A DNA stretch of 64,000 nucleotides from Mucilaginibacter paludis DSM 18603 (GCF_000166195.2 NZ_CM001403.1:5412432-5476431), one strand, 5' to 3'; shown: positions 44,880 through 54,258, numbered from the stretch's first letter. The notes: generated by a model from the sequence alone, not told the origin. Numbers and translations are program-made.

Positions 44880-47800
44880 ATGAATTTTTGTACGCTCCCT
44901 GATGCCATGTCCTTAAAACGGGGGCAAGTAAACAGAATACTCCTGATGATGAAACTGACTGCCTTATTTATAGTGCTATTTTGTTTCCGGGTTGCCGGGG
45001 GCAGCTTTGCGCAAACCGTCACTCTTTCAGCAAGAAACGCCCCGGCGGAAAAAGTTTTTCAAGAGATCAAAAAGCAAACCGGATATATGTTCTGGTATAA
45101 AAGTGATTTGTTGCAGGACTTTAAGCCTGTTACTATCCAAGTTGACCACGCCAGTCTTCAGGATGCCCTTGACCTTTGTTTTAAGGATCAATCCCTTACT
45201 TTTACCATTGTTGAAAATACAAATACCATTGTTGTATCCCGGAAAGAGACCGGGGTATTGGATAAAATAAAAAAGATATTCTCTCCGTCGGTCACTATTA
45301 GAGGAACGGTGAAAGGCGAAAGTCTCCCCTTGAGCGGTGCATCCGTTTTGGTGAAGCGACTCGGGAAAGGAACATTTACCAATGAAAAAGGAGAGTTTAG
45401 CCTTGAGGGGCTGGAGGAAAGCGATATTCTTGTGATCAGCTTCATCGGCTATGAAAAACAGGAAGTAAAAATATCGGGAACTACCGGCGAACTACAGATC
45501 CAGTTAAAAACGAGTATCAGCGCATTGGACGAAATACATGTGCTGGCCTATGGGCAGCGAACTTCCCAGCGTTTAACTACGGGTTCCAGCACCAGGATAG
45601 GTGCCGATGTTATTGACAAGCAGGCAACCGCTGATCCGATAAGTGCTATTCAGGCCAGGGTTCCGGGCTTGCTGATTACCAATAACAGCGGGCTTCCAGG
45701 AGCAGCAGTTACGGTTCAGATCCGGGGAATAAGCACGCTCAATCTGGACGGCGCGGCCCGAAACCCGCTTTATATTGTAGATGGCGTGCCATTTACGGCC
45801 GGTTCGCTTAGTACATTAACTAATAATGGTATATACCCCGGTTCGGTTGAAAGCCCTTTTAAAAGTATCGATCCCAGTTCTATTGAAAGCATTGAGGTTC
45901 TTAAAGATGCCGACGCAACCGCCATATATGGTACCAGGGGAGCAAATGGTGTTATTCTGATCACGACAAAAAGAGGAAAAAAAGGCAAGGTGAAAATTAA
46001 TGCTGATGCCTATACCAGTATTTCGCGGGTCCCCCATTTCATGGACATGCTGAATACCCAACAATACCTTGCCGCCCGCCGGGAGGCGGCTATTAACAGT
46101 GGCAGAGTCATTAATACCACATCATATCCTGACCTGACCCTATGGAGCCAGACCGACTATACCGATTGGCAAAGAAAATTTTTTGGAGGGACGGCGCAAA
46201 CCAATAATGCAGAACTGAACGCTTCAGGTGGTAACGCGACCACACAATTTCTATTGGGCGGAGGCTACCGGGATCAAAAAACGGTATATAACAGCAAGTA
46301 CGGCCTACAATCCGGGAATATGAGGTTTAACCTGGACCACAACTCAGTAAACAATAAGTTTAATAGCAGCCTTTCGGTTAACTATTCCAGGGATAAGAAC
46401 AGCACTGTCGCGCTGGATCCAAATTCATTTTATAATCTTCCTCCCAATTATTCTCTTTATAAAGCTGACGGCTCTTTGAACTGGGCTTTACCTAATCCGG
46501 TTGCTGTTTTACTGCAAACTCTTTCTAATCAAACAAAGAATCTCAATGCCAACATGCTGTTAAGTTATAAAGTATTACCCGGGCTAACGCTGAAAACAAG
46601 CCTGGGCTATACGGATATGCGGCTAAACCAGCTTTACCTGAGCCCCCGGGCATCACGTAATCCGAACGGTTACGACCCACTCGGTTCGGCCGCATTTGCC
46701 AATAACATGAACAGTTCAAAATCAATGGAACCGCAGGCCGACTATGTACTCAACGTGGGAAAGAGCAACTTTCATGCACTGGTTGGCGGTACTTTTATCT
46801 ATAATTCTTCCAGCGAACACCGGCTGACAGGTTATCAGTATAAAAATGATAACCAATTGGAAAATATATCGGCAGCGGGGATCATCGATACGTTAAACAC
46901 AGCCAGTAAGTACAAGATCCTTTCTGGGTTTACGCGGTTAAGTTATGATTACGACCAGAAATACTTGTTAAATGTAACATTACGCCGGGATGGCTCCTCA
47001 CGCTTCGGTCCGGACAGGCAGTTTGGTAATTTTTGGTCAGCGGGGGCCGCCTGGATCTTTACCGAAGAAGCCTGGATTAAAGAAAACCTGCCCGTTTTGA
47101 GCTTCGGAAAAATACGGGGTAGCTACGGTATAACAGGCAACGACAACGTTGGCGATTATCAGTATTTTGTTAACTACGTTAAAACCTATGCTAATTATCA
47201 AACGGCGGGATTATACCCTAACAACCTGTATAATCCTGGCTATCAATGGGAAGTTAACAAAAAACTGGATGCCGCCCTGGACCTGGGCTTTTTGAAGGAT
47301 AGGATAACCTTGAGTATTGATTACTATAGAAATATTTCCAGCAACCAATTGGTATCCTATCCATTAGCCACCCAAAGCGGCCTGTCGTCTGTAGTACAGA
47401 ATCTGGACGCCACCATACAGAATACCGGTTGGGAGGTCCAATTAAATGCCGTTCCGATAAAAAATAAGGACTTTAAATGGTCAACCGCCGTTAACCTAAC
47501 CGTAGCCCGGAATAAGCTTCTCGCCTTCCCGAACCTCGCAAGTTCAAGTTACGCCGATATCTACACAATCGGACAGTCGGTTTCCTTAATATGGGGTTAC
47601 CGAAACCCTGTAGTAGATCCCAAAACGGGAATCCTCCATGTCGATGATATTAACAAGGACGGTGTGATCACGTATCCTGAAGATTATGCGTCGATAGGCA
47701 ATAACCTTCCGTCCTACTACGGTGGGTTTAACAACAGTTTCAGTTACCAGAATTTCCAACTGGATATTTTCTTCAGCTTTAAGGAGACGGGGAAAAAGTA

Positions 47801-48164
47801 TTTTACCTACTTAAGCCTGGGTTCGGATATTCGTAATCAACCATCGGTTGTTTTGGGGAGATGGCAGCAACCGGGTGATGTAACTTCCATTCCGGCTTAC
47901 ACCACAAACTCAAATGTCGTTAGCGAATATAACTCCAGCACTGCGTCCATGTACAATGCATCTTACCTACGCTTATCCAGCTTATCGCTAAGCTATAGCT
48001 TCCCCCGAACTTTGGCGGCCAGGTTAGGTATGCAGAATTTAAGCCTTTACACCATGGGCAATAATATTTTCACGGTTACAAGTTATCCGGGGCTCGATCC
48101 CGAAACCGGTACCAGTATGCCCACACTGCGCACAATTACGTTTGGTTTACGCACGACATTCTAA
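44880..48164 (+). CDS. SusC/RagA-type TonB-dependent transporter with STN domain (second locus)
   Basis: 1094 residues. Signal segment at about 22-46 (LLMMKLTALFIVLFCFRVAGGSFAQ); a downstream ATG is possible but the first gives an acceptable N-terminus. STN domain (about 50-120, NAPAEKVFQEIKKQTGYMFWYKSDLLQDFKPVTIQ), CarboxypepD_reg-like domain (about 138-215, TIRGTVKGESLPLSGASVLVKRLGKGTFTNEKGEFSL), plug (ISAIQARVPGLLITNNSGLPGAAVTVQIRGISTL ... ATAIYGTRGANGVILITTKRG) and a barrel to the end. The motif LAYGQRTSQRLTTGSSTRI replaces the common VVVGYGTQ consensus. It is the outer-membrane import channel of the locus, and reports ligand to FecR. SusD starts 12 bases later. Confidence 0.96.
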   Translation: MNFCTLPDAMSLKRGQVNRILLMMKLTALFIVLFCFRVAGGSFAQTVTLSARNAPAEKVFQEIKKQTGYMFWYKSDLLQDFKPVTIQVDHASLQDALDLCFKDQSLTFTIVENTNTIVVSRKETGVLDKIKKIFSPSVTIRGTVKGESLPLSGASVLVKRLGKGTFTNEKGEFSLEGLEESDILVISFIGYEKQEVKISGTTGELQIQLKTSISALDEIHVLAYGQRTSQRLTTGSSTRIGADVIDKQATADPISAIQARVPGLLITNNSGLPGAAVTVQIRGISTLNLDGAARNPLYIVDGVPFTAGSLSTLTNNGIYPGSVESPFKSIDPSSIESIEVLKDADATAIYGTRGANGVILITTKRGKKGKVKINADAYTSISRVPHFMDMLNTQQYLAARREAAINSGRVINTTSYPDLTLWSQTDYTDWQRKFFGGTAQTNNAELNASGGNATTQFLLGGGYRDQKTVYNSKYGLQSGNMRFNLDHNSVNNKFNSSLSVNYSRDKNSTVALDPNSFYNLPPNYSLYKADGSLNWALPNPVAVLLQTLSNQTKNLNANMLLSYKVLPGLTLKTSLGYTDMRLNQLYLSPRASRNPNGYDPLGSAAFANNMNSSKSMEPQADYVLNVGKSNFHALVGGTFIYNSSSEHRLTGYQYKNDNQLENISAAGIIDTLNTASKYKILSGFTRLSYDYDQKYLLNVTLRRDGSSRFGPDRQFGNFWSAGAAWIFTEEAWIKENLPVLSFGKIRGSYGITGNDNVGDYQYFVNYVKTYANYQTAGLYPNNLYNPGYQWEVNKKLDAALDLGFLKDRITLSIDYYRNISSNQLVSYPLATQSGLSSVVQNLDATIQNTGWEVQLNAVPIKNKDFKWSTAVNLTVARNKLLAFPNLASSSYADIYTIGQSVSLIWGYRNPVVDPKTGILHVDDINKDGVITYPEDYASIGNNLPSYYGGFNNSFSYQNFQLDIFFSFKETGKKYFTYLSLGSDIRNQPSVVLGRWQQPGDVTSIPAYTTNSNVVSEYNSSTASMYNASYLRLSSLSLSYSFPRTLAARLGMQNLSLYTMGNNIFTVTSYPGLDPETGTSMPTLRTITFGLRTTF

Positions 48165-48175
48165 TTTGCTAAAAC

Positions 48176-49594
48176 ATGAAATTACACAATAAGATCACTA
48201 ATAAAATCAAGATATCGGCTGTAATGCCTGTATTTTACCTCGGCTTAATCGTGATGATTACTATGAGTTCCTGTAAAAAAATATTGGAAGTTAGCCCGGA
48301 ATACATCAGAACAACAAACCAGGTTTATGCCAGTGACGCGTCGGCAGACAGCGTGCTCGTCGGGCTATACGCTACGCTGTCCAATAGCATTAGTTATAGT
48401 TCAGACATCCCGCTCAGTACCGGGCTTTCCGCTGATGAGCTTGTTCCTAATCCCAATGGCTTCAGCACAGGTTATATTTCGATGTATAATAATGAGCTTG
48501 ATCCGAGTAATGCGCAGACTAATGGATTTTGGGGAGATAGTTATAACGTGGTCTATATTGCCAACTCCATTATGGAGGGTGCAGCGGCCTCCCAGGGAAT
48601 GACTGCGCAGAAAAAAAAGCAATGCACAGGCGAGGCGCAGTTCCTCCGCGCTTTCGCCTACTTTTACCTCGTTAACTTTTTCGGAGATGTACCATTAGTC
48701 ACCTCGACGGCTTACAAAACATCGTCGGTATTACCGCGGACAGCAACCGCCCTCGTTTACCAGCAAATTCTGAAAGACCTGCTTAGCGCGGAAAGTAATC
48801 TGGGTGACGACTATCCCACAGCGGGCCGGTTCAGGGCAAATAAATGGGTAGTCAAAGCGATGCTGGCCAGGGTTTACCTTTACCTTGGCGACTGGGCAGA
48901 TGCCGCGGCGAAATCAGGCGAGGTTATCAACCATAATGCGGTTTACGCGCTCGGGAAGATGGCCGCTGATCCGGCAGTCATGAATATCTTTCACGCAGAT
49001 AGTAAAGAAGCAATCTGGCAGTTTTGGAACAGCTATGGCTCGGCGCTGGGCGGTTACACTTTGGGGGATTATGCTTACTTCCTGGTGTCTCAACAGCCGC
49101 CTACCAACCTAATCTCAGCATTCGAAGCCGGAGATCTCCGCAGTATCAACTACGTTGGATATTCAGCTACGGCAAATGCTTATTACATCAACAAATACAA
49201 ACTGGACGGTAGTTTCACTGCTAATTACCAGGAATACACGATGGTGTTTCGGCTTGCAGAGCAATACCTCATCCGGGCCGAGGCAAGAGCGCAACAGGGA
49301 GACATTGGTGGCGCGCAGGCGGATATCAACGTGATTCGTGGAAGGGCCGGTTTGGGTAATACAAAAGCAGCCGATGCCCCGTCATTGCTTTCTGCAATAG
49401 GGCAGGAACGGCGGGTAGAGCTTTGTTTTGAATGGGGCGACCGCTGGCTCAACCTGAAACGGCTTGGCCAGCTCGATGCCGTTATGAAGGCGAACAAGCC
49501 AACCACCTGGAAAGCTACCGATGCCTTATACCCCATCCCGAGAATAGAAATACAGAATAATAACGAACTGACACAAAACCCCGGCTATCAATAG
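48176..49594 (+). CDS. SusD/RagB-type surface lipoprotein (second locus)
   Basis: 472 residues. Lipobox MITMSSC, with the lipid-modified Cys near residue 33. The SusD blocks seen are KILEVSPEYIRTTNQVYASDASADSVLVGLYATLS at the N-terminus, GEAQFLRAFAYFYLVNFFGDVPLVTSTAYKTSSVLPRT, and AIGQERRVELCFEWGDRWLNLKRLGQLDAVM with NNELTQNPGY at the C-terminus. It forms the ligand-capturing lid of the upstream SusC. The pairing with a TlpA-like protein and an M16 peptidase downstream points to a peptide or protein substrate rather than a glycan, which is inference. Confidence 0.96.
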   Translation: MKLHNKITNKIKISAVMPVFYLGLIVMITMSSCKKILEVSPEYIRTTNQVYASDASADSVLVGLYATLSNSISYSSDIPLSTGLSADELVPNPNGFSTGYISMYNNELDPSNAQTNGFWGDSYNVVYIANSIMEGAAASQGMTAQKKKQCTGEAQFLRAFAYFYLVNFFGDVPLVTSTAYKTSSVLPRTATALVYQQILKDLLSAESNLGDDYPTAGRFRANKWVVKAMLARVYLYLGDWADAAAKSGEVINHNAVYALGKMAADPAVMNIFHADSKEAIWQFWNSYGSALGGYTLGDYAYFLVSQQPPTNLISAFEAGDLRSINYVGYSATANAYYINKYKLDGSFTANYQEYTMVFRLAEQYLIRAEARAQQGDIGGAQADINVIRGRAGLGNTKAADAPSLLSAIGQERRVELCFEWGDRWLNLKRLGQLDAVMKANKPTTWKATDALYPIPRIEIQNNNELTQNPGYQ

Positions 49595-49668
49595 ATTTCA
49601 TCATGATAGTTAGGCAATCACGCTTAACAATAATTTTTATTTAAAATCAAGTAGAGGAATACATCCAA

Positions 49669-50814
49669 ATGAATATAAAATCGATTGTAATAGCCTTTTT
49701 CTGCCTTCCCGCTTTTGCCAGTGCACAGGTAGCTAAGGGGACATATCTTATCAAAGGCCAGATAACCGGGATCAATAAAAAACAGGCTGTCAAGGCATAT
49801 CTCAACATTTATAGGAATACGGCAACTTACGATTCAGTAAGCATCAAAAACGATTATTTTAAATTTACAGGAAAAATAGCAGAACCCAATATTGCATCCA
49901 TCACCTTCAGGCTGAAAGTTAAGGGGAAAGACACTATAAAAGTGTTTAGGTTATTTATTGAAAAAGGGGTTGCCAATGTGGTATTTAAAGTTGATTCGCA
50001 GATCAGGCTGGAAACGGTAAGTTCAGCCCTCAATAAACAGATGAAGGCCTATGATAGCAGCACTGCTGCTATCACAGAAAAATCCGATAGTCTGTTCAGG
50101 GCTTATATCAGGTTGGAAGATCAAAAACTTGACAGCACCCGCGATCAGGCAACCATCATTGAGAAAACGGGGCGGATTTCTGACCGCATAGATTCGTTAG
50201 ATGTTTTACTGCACGCGGCCGAGCAAAGGTTTATCACAGCACATCGCGCTTCTTATTTCAGCCTTTTTCTGTTGTCTGAAAGCCAGCGCCATGGCCTGCC
50301 CTACGAAAAAACGCAATTTCTTTTCGCGAAGCTTAACCCAGCTATCCGTAAAACTGGTTTAGGTAGAAAATTAGGGGCAACGCTGATTAAGGAAAGCGCT
50401 TTCGCTATCGGAAAAAAGCTCCCGGACTTTTCGCAGAGCGATACCAGCGGCAAAGTGCTCTCGCTTAAAAGTTTCCGGGGGAAATATGTTCTGGTAGATT
50501 TTTGGGCAAGTTGGTGTAACCCCTGCCGTGCTGAAAATCCTAATGTAAAAAAAGCTTATCAGCGATATCACCAAAATAATTTTGAAGTGTTGGGTGTATC
50601 GTCTGACATTCAAAAAGCCTCATGGCTCAGGGCCATTAAAGCAGATGGCCTTGTTTGGACCAATCTAATTGATAACGACGGAAAAGTAGGCAAACTATTA
50701 AACATCCAGGCAATCCCATCTAATTTTTTATTGGACCCTACCGGAAAAATTATCGCCAGGAACCTTCGCGGGGATGAGTTGAACAAAACACTTGCAAGTG
50801 TTTTGTTCAAATAA
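49669..50814 (+). CDS. TlpA-like thiol-disulfide oxidoreductase with DUF4369-type N-terminus
   Basis: 381 residues. Signal peptide (to about 19), an N-terminal DUF4369-like beta domain (25-125, YLIKGQITGINKKQAVKAYLNIYRNTATYDSVSIKNDYFKFTGKI), a helical middle (130-235) and a C-terminal TlpA/thioredoxin domain (about 245-381). The redox motif is WASWCNPCRAENPN, and the cis-Pro loop is AIPSNFLLDPTG. It is closely related to the protein at 57489 (RGKYVL.DFWASWC.PCR.ENPNV is shared). TlpA-like proteins are routine passengers of Bacteroidota SusCD loci and probably keep periplasmic or surface proteins reduced. It follows susD by 74 bases and precedes the M16 remnant. Confidence 0.93.
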   Translation: MNIKSIVIAFFCLPAFASAQVAKGTYLIKGQITGINKKQAVKAYLNIYRNTATYDSVSIKNDYFKFTGKIAEPNIASITFRLKVKGKDTIKVFRLFIEKGVANVVFKVDSQIRLETVSSALNKQMKAYDSSTAAITEKSDSLFRAYIRLEDQKLDSTRDQATIIEKTGRISDRIDSLDVLLHAAEQRFITAHRASYFSLFLLSESQRHGLPYEKTQFLFAKLNPAIRKTGLGRKLGATLIKESAFAIGKKLPDFSQSDTSGKVLSLKSFRGKYVLVDFWASWCNPCRAENPNVKKAYQRYHQNNFEVLGVSSDIQKASWLRAIKADGLVWTNLIDNDGKVGKLLNIQAIPSNFLLDPTGKIIARNLRGDELNKTLASVLFK

Positions 50815-50879
50815 GTCACCTGATTTATATCGTTGTTACAAACGATATAAAAAAACAAACCAGCTCATTAACAAAGCAA

Positions 50880-51770
50880 ATGAACACACTACGCTATTTA
50901 CTGTTACTCTTCCTGTTTATCCCTGCCATAATATTCGGGCAACCCCCGGTAAAGAGTGTACGCAATAACAAGACAGCGGCAACTCTGCCACAAGATCCGG
51001 CGGTAAGAACCGGAAAACTTGCCAACGGATTTACTTACTATATTCGTCATAACGAAGAACCCAAAAACAGGGTAATCATGTACCTGGTCAATAAGGCGGG
51101 TTCGGTACTGGAAGATGAAGACCAACGCGGCCTGGCCCATTTTATGGAACACATGAACTTTAACGGCACCAAACATTTTCCTAAAAACGAGCTGGTTAAT
51201 TACCTGCAAAAGTCGGGAATCAGATTCGGGGCCGACCTGAATGCCTATACCAGTTTTGATGAAACGGTTTACCAGTTACCAATTCCGTCAAACAATCCTG
51301 AACTTTTAAAGGGAGGCCTGAAGATTATGCGCGACTGGGCCAGTGAAGCAACGCTTGATCCGGCGGAGATTGATAAAGAACGGGGCGTGGTGCTGGAAGA
51401 AAAAAGGCTGGGCAAAGGCGCGGGCGAAAGGATGCAACAGGTTTACTGGCCTGTTCTATTAGCTAATTCGCGCTATGCCAGGCGTATCCCAATTGGCCTG
51501 GACACTGTGCTGAACAATTTTAAACCTTCGGCCATTGCAAGGTTTTATAAGGATTGGTACCGGCCAGACCTACAGGCTTTGATTGTTGTTGGAGATATCA
51601 ACGTGAATAACATGGAAGCTGCAATTAAACAGTAGTTTGCCAGCCTGCGCAACCCATCAAAAGAAAAGCCAAGGGTAAAGTATACTGTTCCGCTTACCGG
51701 CAGTAATAACTTTATTACGGTAACGGATAAAGAGATGACAGGTACCGCTGCTGAGGTTATGATTAAACAC
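50880..51770 (+). pseudogene. M16-family zinc peptidase, truncated
   Basis: Intact for 251 codons, then a TAG at 51633 (AAIKQ-stop-FASLRNPSKEKPRVKYTVPL). The same frame continues to AEVMIKH at 51770, where homology stops at the start of the dispersed repeat. Present: signal peptide (to about 22), a VRTGKLANGFTYYIRHNEEP start, the zinc motif HFMEHMNFNGTKHFP (HxxEH), and VVLEEKRLGKGAGERMQQV. Full M16 proteins of this type run past 900 residues, so two thirds are missing and the enzyme cannot be complete. It was probably the peptidase of the SusCD/TlpA locus. Confidence 0.88.
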
Positions 51771-51859
51771 CGTGTTAGCGATTGCAGTGTAAAGTCCGGA
51801 ATGAAGCGGAGCGCAATGAGGACTTGCAACGGAAAGCGCGGCCCGGCAGGGAACACCCC
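51771..51859. repeat. Dispersed foldable repeat, copy 2 (uninterrupted)
   Basis: 89 bases: CGTGTTAGCGATTGCAGTGT, AAGTCCGGAATGAAGCGGAG, CGCAATGAGGACTTGCAACG, GAAAGCGCGGCCCGGCAGGG, AACACCCC. Outer GTGTT pairs with AACAC. Inner AAGTCC pairs with GGACTT, and ATTGCA with TGCAA around them. It is the break point of the M16 pseudogene. Confidence 0.85.
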
Positions 51860-51989
51860 AATAATATAACTTGATTAGGTGTTTGGTAACCTGTTTGTTA
51901 TTTTCCGTATGCTATAGCTTCAAATTACCTGTCGGCGGTGCTCAAATGTAAACTTATTGCTAAATTGCCCTCAATAAAACATTTTATTT

Positions 51990-52268
51990 ATGAAGGTTGA
52001 ACGGGAAGAGAAAAATAATCGCGGCGCTTTTTATGTAGAAAAGGATGGACATTGGGTTGCCGAAATGGCCTATGGCATGTCGGGCGATCAGATGATCATT
52101 TATCATACCGAGGTATCTAATGAATTACAGGGGCAACATGTTGGTATGCAATTGGTTAGGGCAGGTGTGGAATACGCGCGGGCTAATCATATTAAAATAG
52201 TTCCGCTTTGCCCTTTCGCCAAAGCGATTATAGATAAGGTTGAAGAGTTTCAGGACGTTTTAGCCTGA
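51990..52268 (+). CDS. GNAT-like N-acetyltransferase (YjdJ/GTL3-type)
   Basis: 92 residues, a compact single domain of the N-acetyltransferase PF14542 type: NNRGAFYVEKDGHWVAEMAYGMSGDQMIIYHTEVSNELQGQHVGMQLVRAGVEYARANHIKIVPLCPFAKAIIDK. The HTEV.....G.GVG..LV..A..YAR....K..PLCPFA motif is characteristic. The substrate is unknown for the family. It is followed closely (20 bases) by the YpdA-type reductase, so the two are probably co-transcribed. Confidence 0.88.
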   Translation: MKVEREEKNNRGAFYVEKDGHWVAEMAYGMSGDQMIIYHTEVSNELQGQHVGMQLVRAGVEYARANHIKIVPLCPFAKAIIDKVEEFQDVLA

Positions 52269-52288
52269 TTGTTTTAAATTAGTATACC

Positions 52289-53269
52289 ATGCTTGATATT
52301 TTCATCATAGGTGCCGGTCCGATTGGTTTAGCCTGCGGACTGGCAGCTCAAAAAGCCGGGCTGTCCTTTGTTATTGTTGATAAAGGTTGCCTGGTTAATT
52401 CGCTGTATAATTATCCGGCAACGATGACTTTTTTTTCCACTTCCGAGAAGCTGGAGATAGGCAACATCCCATTTGTATCAAACAATGTAAAGCCCACCCG
52501 GGCCGAGGCGCTGGAGTACTACCGCCGGGTAACAACTTCTAATCATTTACCGGTACAACTGTTTGAGGAGGTAAAAGGCATGGCGCACGGAGCCGATGGC
52601 TATACCATTAACACGTCTAAGGCAACCTACCAGGCCAGGTATATTATTATAGCTACCGGGTTTTATGATGTGGCTGTTGATTTGAATGTGCCGGGCGAGC
52701 AATTGCCTAAAGTAAAACACTACTATAAAGACCCGCATTACTATGCCCTGCAAAAGGTGCTGGTGGTGGGTGCCAGCAATTCGTCGGTTGATGTGGCGCT
52801 GGAAACTTACCGTAAAGGCGCCGAAGTAACTATGGTAGTTAGGGATAACGAAATTAGCAGCCGGGTTAAATATTGGGTGAGGCCCGATATTATTAACCGG
52901 ATTAAAGAGGGCACCATAAAGGCTTATTTTAATTCGTCGGTAGTCGCTATCCGGGAGTACGAGGTGGATATTCAAACACCAGATGGAATAGTTACCATTC
53001 CGAACGATTTTGTAATGGCCATGACCGGCTATAAACCCAACTTTACTTTTCTAAAGCGGCTGGGCATTCAGCTTTCGGCTGATGAAAAATTGCTGCCCCA
53101 ATATAACCCGCTCACGATGGAAACCACTAACCTGCCGGGCGTTTACCTGGCTGGTGTAGTTTGCGGCGGTATGGATACACATTTGTGGTTTATTGAAAAT
53201 TCGCGCATCCATGCCGAAATGATTATTGCCGATATGCTGAAAAAAGAGAACGTTGAAGTGCAGATTTAA
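52289..53269 (+). CDS. ypdA: YpdA-family bacillithiol-disulfide reductase-type flavoprotein
   Basis: 326 residues. FAD-binding GAGPIGLACGLAAQKAG at the N-terminus, the YpdA-specific KGCLVNSLYNYPATMTFFSTSEKLEIGNIPF, the ATGFYD loop, a second Rossmann motif for NADPH (VVGASNSSVDVALETYRKG) and a C-terminal AGVVCGGMDTHLWFIENSRIHAEMI. In Firmicutes YpdA/Bdr reduces bacillithiol disulfide with NADPH, and Bacteroidota of this group are thought to make bacillithiol. No thioredoxin-reductase-style CxxC pair is present, as usual for the family. The thiol-redox genes at 55-61 kb lie close by. Confidence 0.92.
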   Translation: MLDIFIIGAGPIGLACGLAAQKAGLSFVIVDKGCLVNSLYNYPATMTFFSTSEKLEIGNIPFVSNNVKPTRAEALEYYRRVTTSNHLPVQLFEEVKGMAHGADGYTINTSKATYQARYIIIATGFYDVAVDLNVPGEQLPKVKHYYKDPHYYALQKVLVVGASNSSVDVALETYRKGAEVTMVVRDNEISSRVKYWVRPDIINRIKEGTIKAYFNSSVVAIREYEVDIQTPDGIVTIPNDFVMAMTGYKPNFTFLKRLGIQLSADEKLLPQYNPLTMETTNLPGVYLAGVVCGGMDTHLWFIENSRIHAEMIIADMLKKENVEVQI

Positions 53270-53338
53270 CATCTCTTAACATATGGCCCAATAAACCTTC
53301 GGCTTTTGCTTTAGTTCAATTAATAAATACATATTATT

Positions 53339-53635
53339 ATGAAAACGATAAGCAAATTTCTGATGGTATTCACCATTCTGATAACAACAGCAATAGCAAG
53401 TAATGCGCAGGTAAGGGTTTTTGTACGCACTAGGCCGGTAGAGCCTGTAATTGTAAGGCCGGTTGCTCCGTACCGGGGTGCCATATGGATTCCGGGTGAA
53501 TGGCGATGGGAAGGCCGCCGTTACGTATATGTGCACCCACATTATGTACACGAAAGAAGGGGGCATGTTTGGATGCCCGGCCACTGGGATAATGTACGCG
53601 GTGGATCTGTTTGGGTGAGCGGCCACTGGAGATAA
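53339..53635 (+). CDS. Secreted WxPGxW-repeat protein
   Basis: 98 residues: a signal peptide (to about residue 23, IASNAQ), then a Pro/Arg-rich linker and three repeats of the W-x-P-G-x-W type (IWIPGEWRWEGRRYVYV, VWMPGHWDN and VWVSGHW). This is the YXWGXW/BcpO-related repeat of small periplasmic or surface proteins, of unknown function. It is monocistronic by appearance. Its terminator (stem arms at 53641 and 55092) has been split by the IS3 element. Confidence 0.88.
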   Translation: MKTISKFLMVFTILITTAIASNAQVRVFVRTRPVEPVIVRPVAPYRGAIWIPGEWRWEGRRYVYVHPHYVHERRGHVWMPGHWDNVRGGSVWVSGHWR

Positions 53636-53640
53636 ATTAT

Positions 53641-53653
53641 AAAGGCTGGCCCG
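53641..53653 (+). terminator. Left arm of a terminator split by the IS3 element
   Basis: AAAGGCTGGCCCG, six bases after the WxPGxW gene's stop. It pairs with CGGGGCGGCCTTT at 55092-55104 (12 of 13 positions, one G-U), which is followed by TTTAAT. The IS lies between the arms. Confidence 0.7.
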
Positions 53654-53710
53654 TGTGTTTACTGAAGTGAACCCCAAAAGTTAGACAAAAACTTTTGGGG
53701 TTTATTATTT

Positions 53711-54232
53711 ATGTCAAAGCACACATTTGAAGAGAAACTTGATGTAGTTTCTCAAGTAAGAAAGGGAAAGCCGATTCTACGGATATCCCGCGAACGCCAT
53801 ATCCGTGAAGGCATGATATTGGAATGGGTTCGGAAATATGATCTTTATGGCGAAAGTGGGCTGCTCAAACAACCTAACGTCAAGCCCACGCCTGATTTCA
53901 AAGAAGAAGTTGTAAGGCTTGTCATAGAAAAAAAAGTACCTTTAAATCAGGTTGTTCTGGAATATAGATTAAGCAAGACTGCTTTAGAGCGCTGGGTAAG
54001 ATCAGTACGGGTTGAGGGATATGCAGTACTATACCAGCAAAAGAATCCTGGACGACCACCTAAATGCATGGGAAGATCAAAGAAGCTTGAACCTGAAACA
54101 GAAGTAGAGAAGCTCCAGGCGGAAAATAGCCGTTTGCGGGCGGAGAACGCACTATTAAAAAAAGTCACGGCCTTAGTCAAGGAAAAAGAAGCCCGCGAAC
54201 GCATGAGTGGGCAAAAGCCATCGAAGAACTAA
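53711..54232 (+). CDS. IS3 transposase OrfA
   Basis: 173 residues with two helix-turn-helix-like segments (EEKLDVVSQVRKGKPILRISRERHIREGMILEWVRKYDLYG and LNQVVLEYRLSKTALERWVRSVRVEG) and a leucine-zipper-like stretch before the end (ETEVEKLQAENSRLRAENALLKKVTALVKEKEA). It binds the terminal repeats. The A7 run at 54157-54163 (tta-aaa-aaa in this frame) is a -1 slippery site leading into orfB. Confidence 0.92.
   Translation: MSKHTFEEKLDVVSQVRKGKPILRISRERHIREGMILEWVRKYDLYGESGLLKQPNVKPTPDFKEEVVRLVIEKKVPLNQVVLEYRLSKTALERWVRSVRVEGYAVLYQQKNPGRPPKCMGRSKKLEPETEVEKLQAENSRLRAENALLKKVTALVKEKEARERMSGQKPSKN
54157..54163 (+). promoter_or_regulatory. Programmed -1 frameshift site (A7)
   Basis: In the OrfA frame the codons are TTA AAA AAA GTC, a classical A-AAA-AAA slip site. 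The orfB frame is open from 54130 through the A7, so a -1 slip gives the fused OrfAB transposase. Confidence 0.7.
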
Positions 54233-54258
54233 GGCCCGAACATGATGTTTCAATTCTA

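Noticed and set aside
51771..51859. True integron attC site
   Set aside because: The R' (GTTRRRY) and R'' (RYYYAAC) boxes are not present at the ends, so it is reported only as a foldable repeat with a resemblance.
53276..53677. 133-codon frame antisense to the WxPGxW gene
   Set aside because: It is a shadow of the repetitive plus-strand gene, which has a signal peptide and family motifs.
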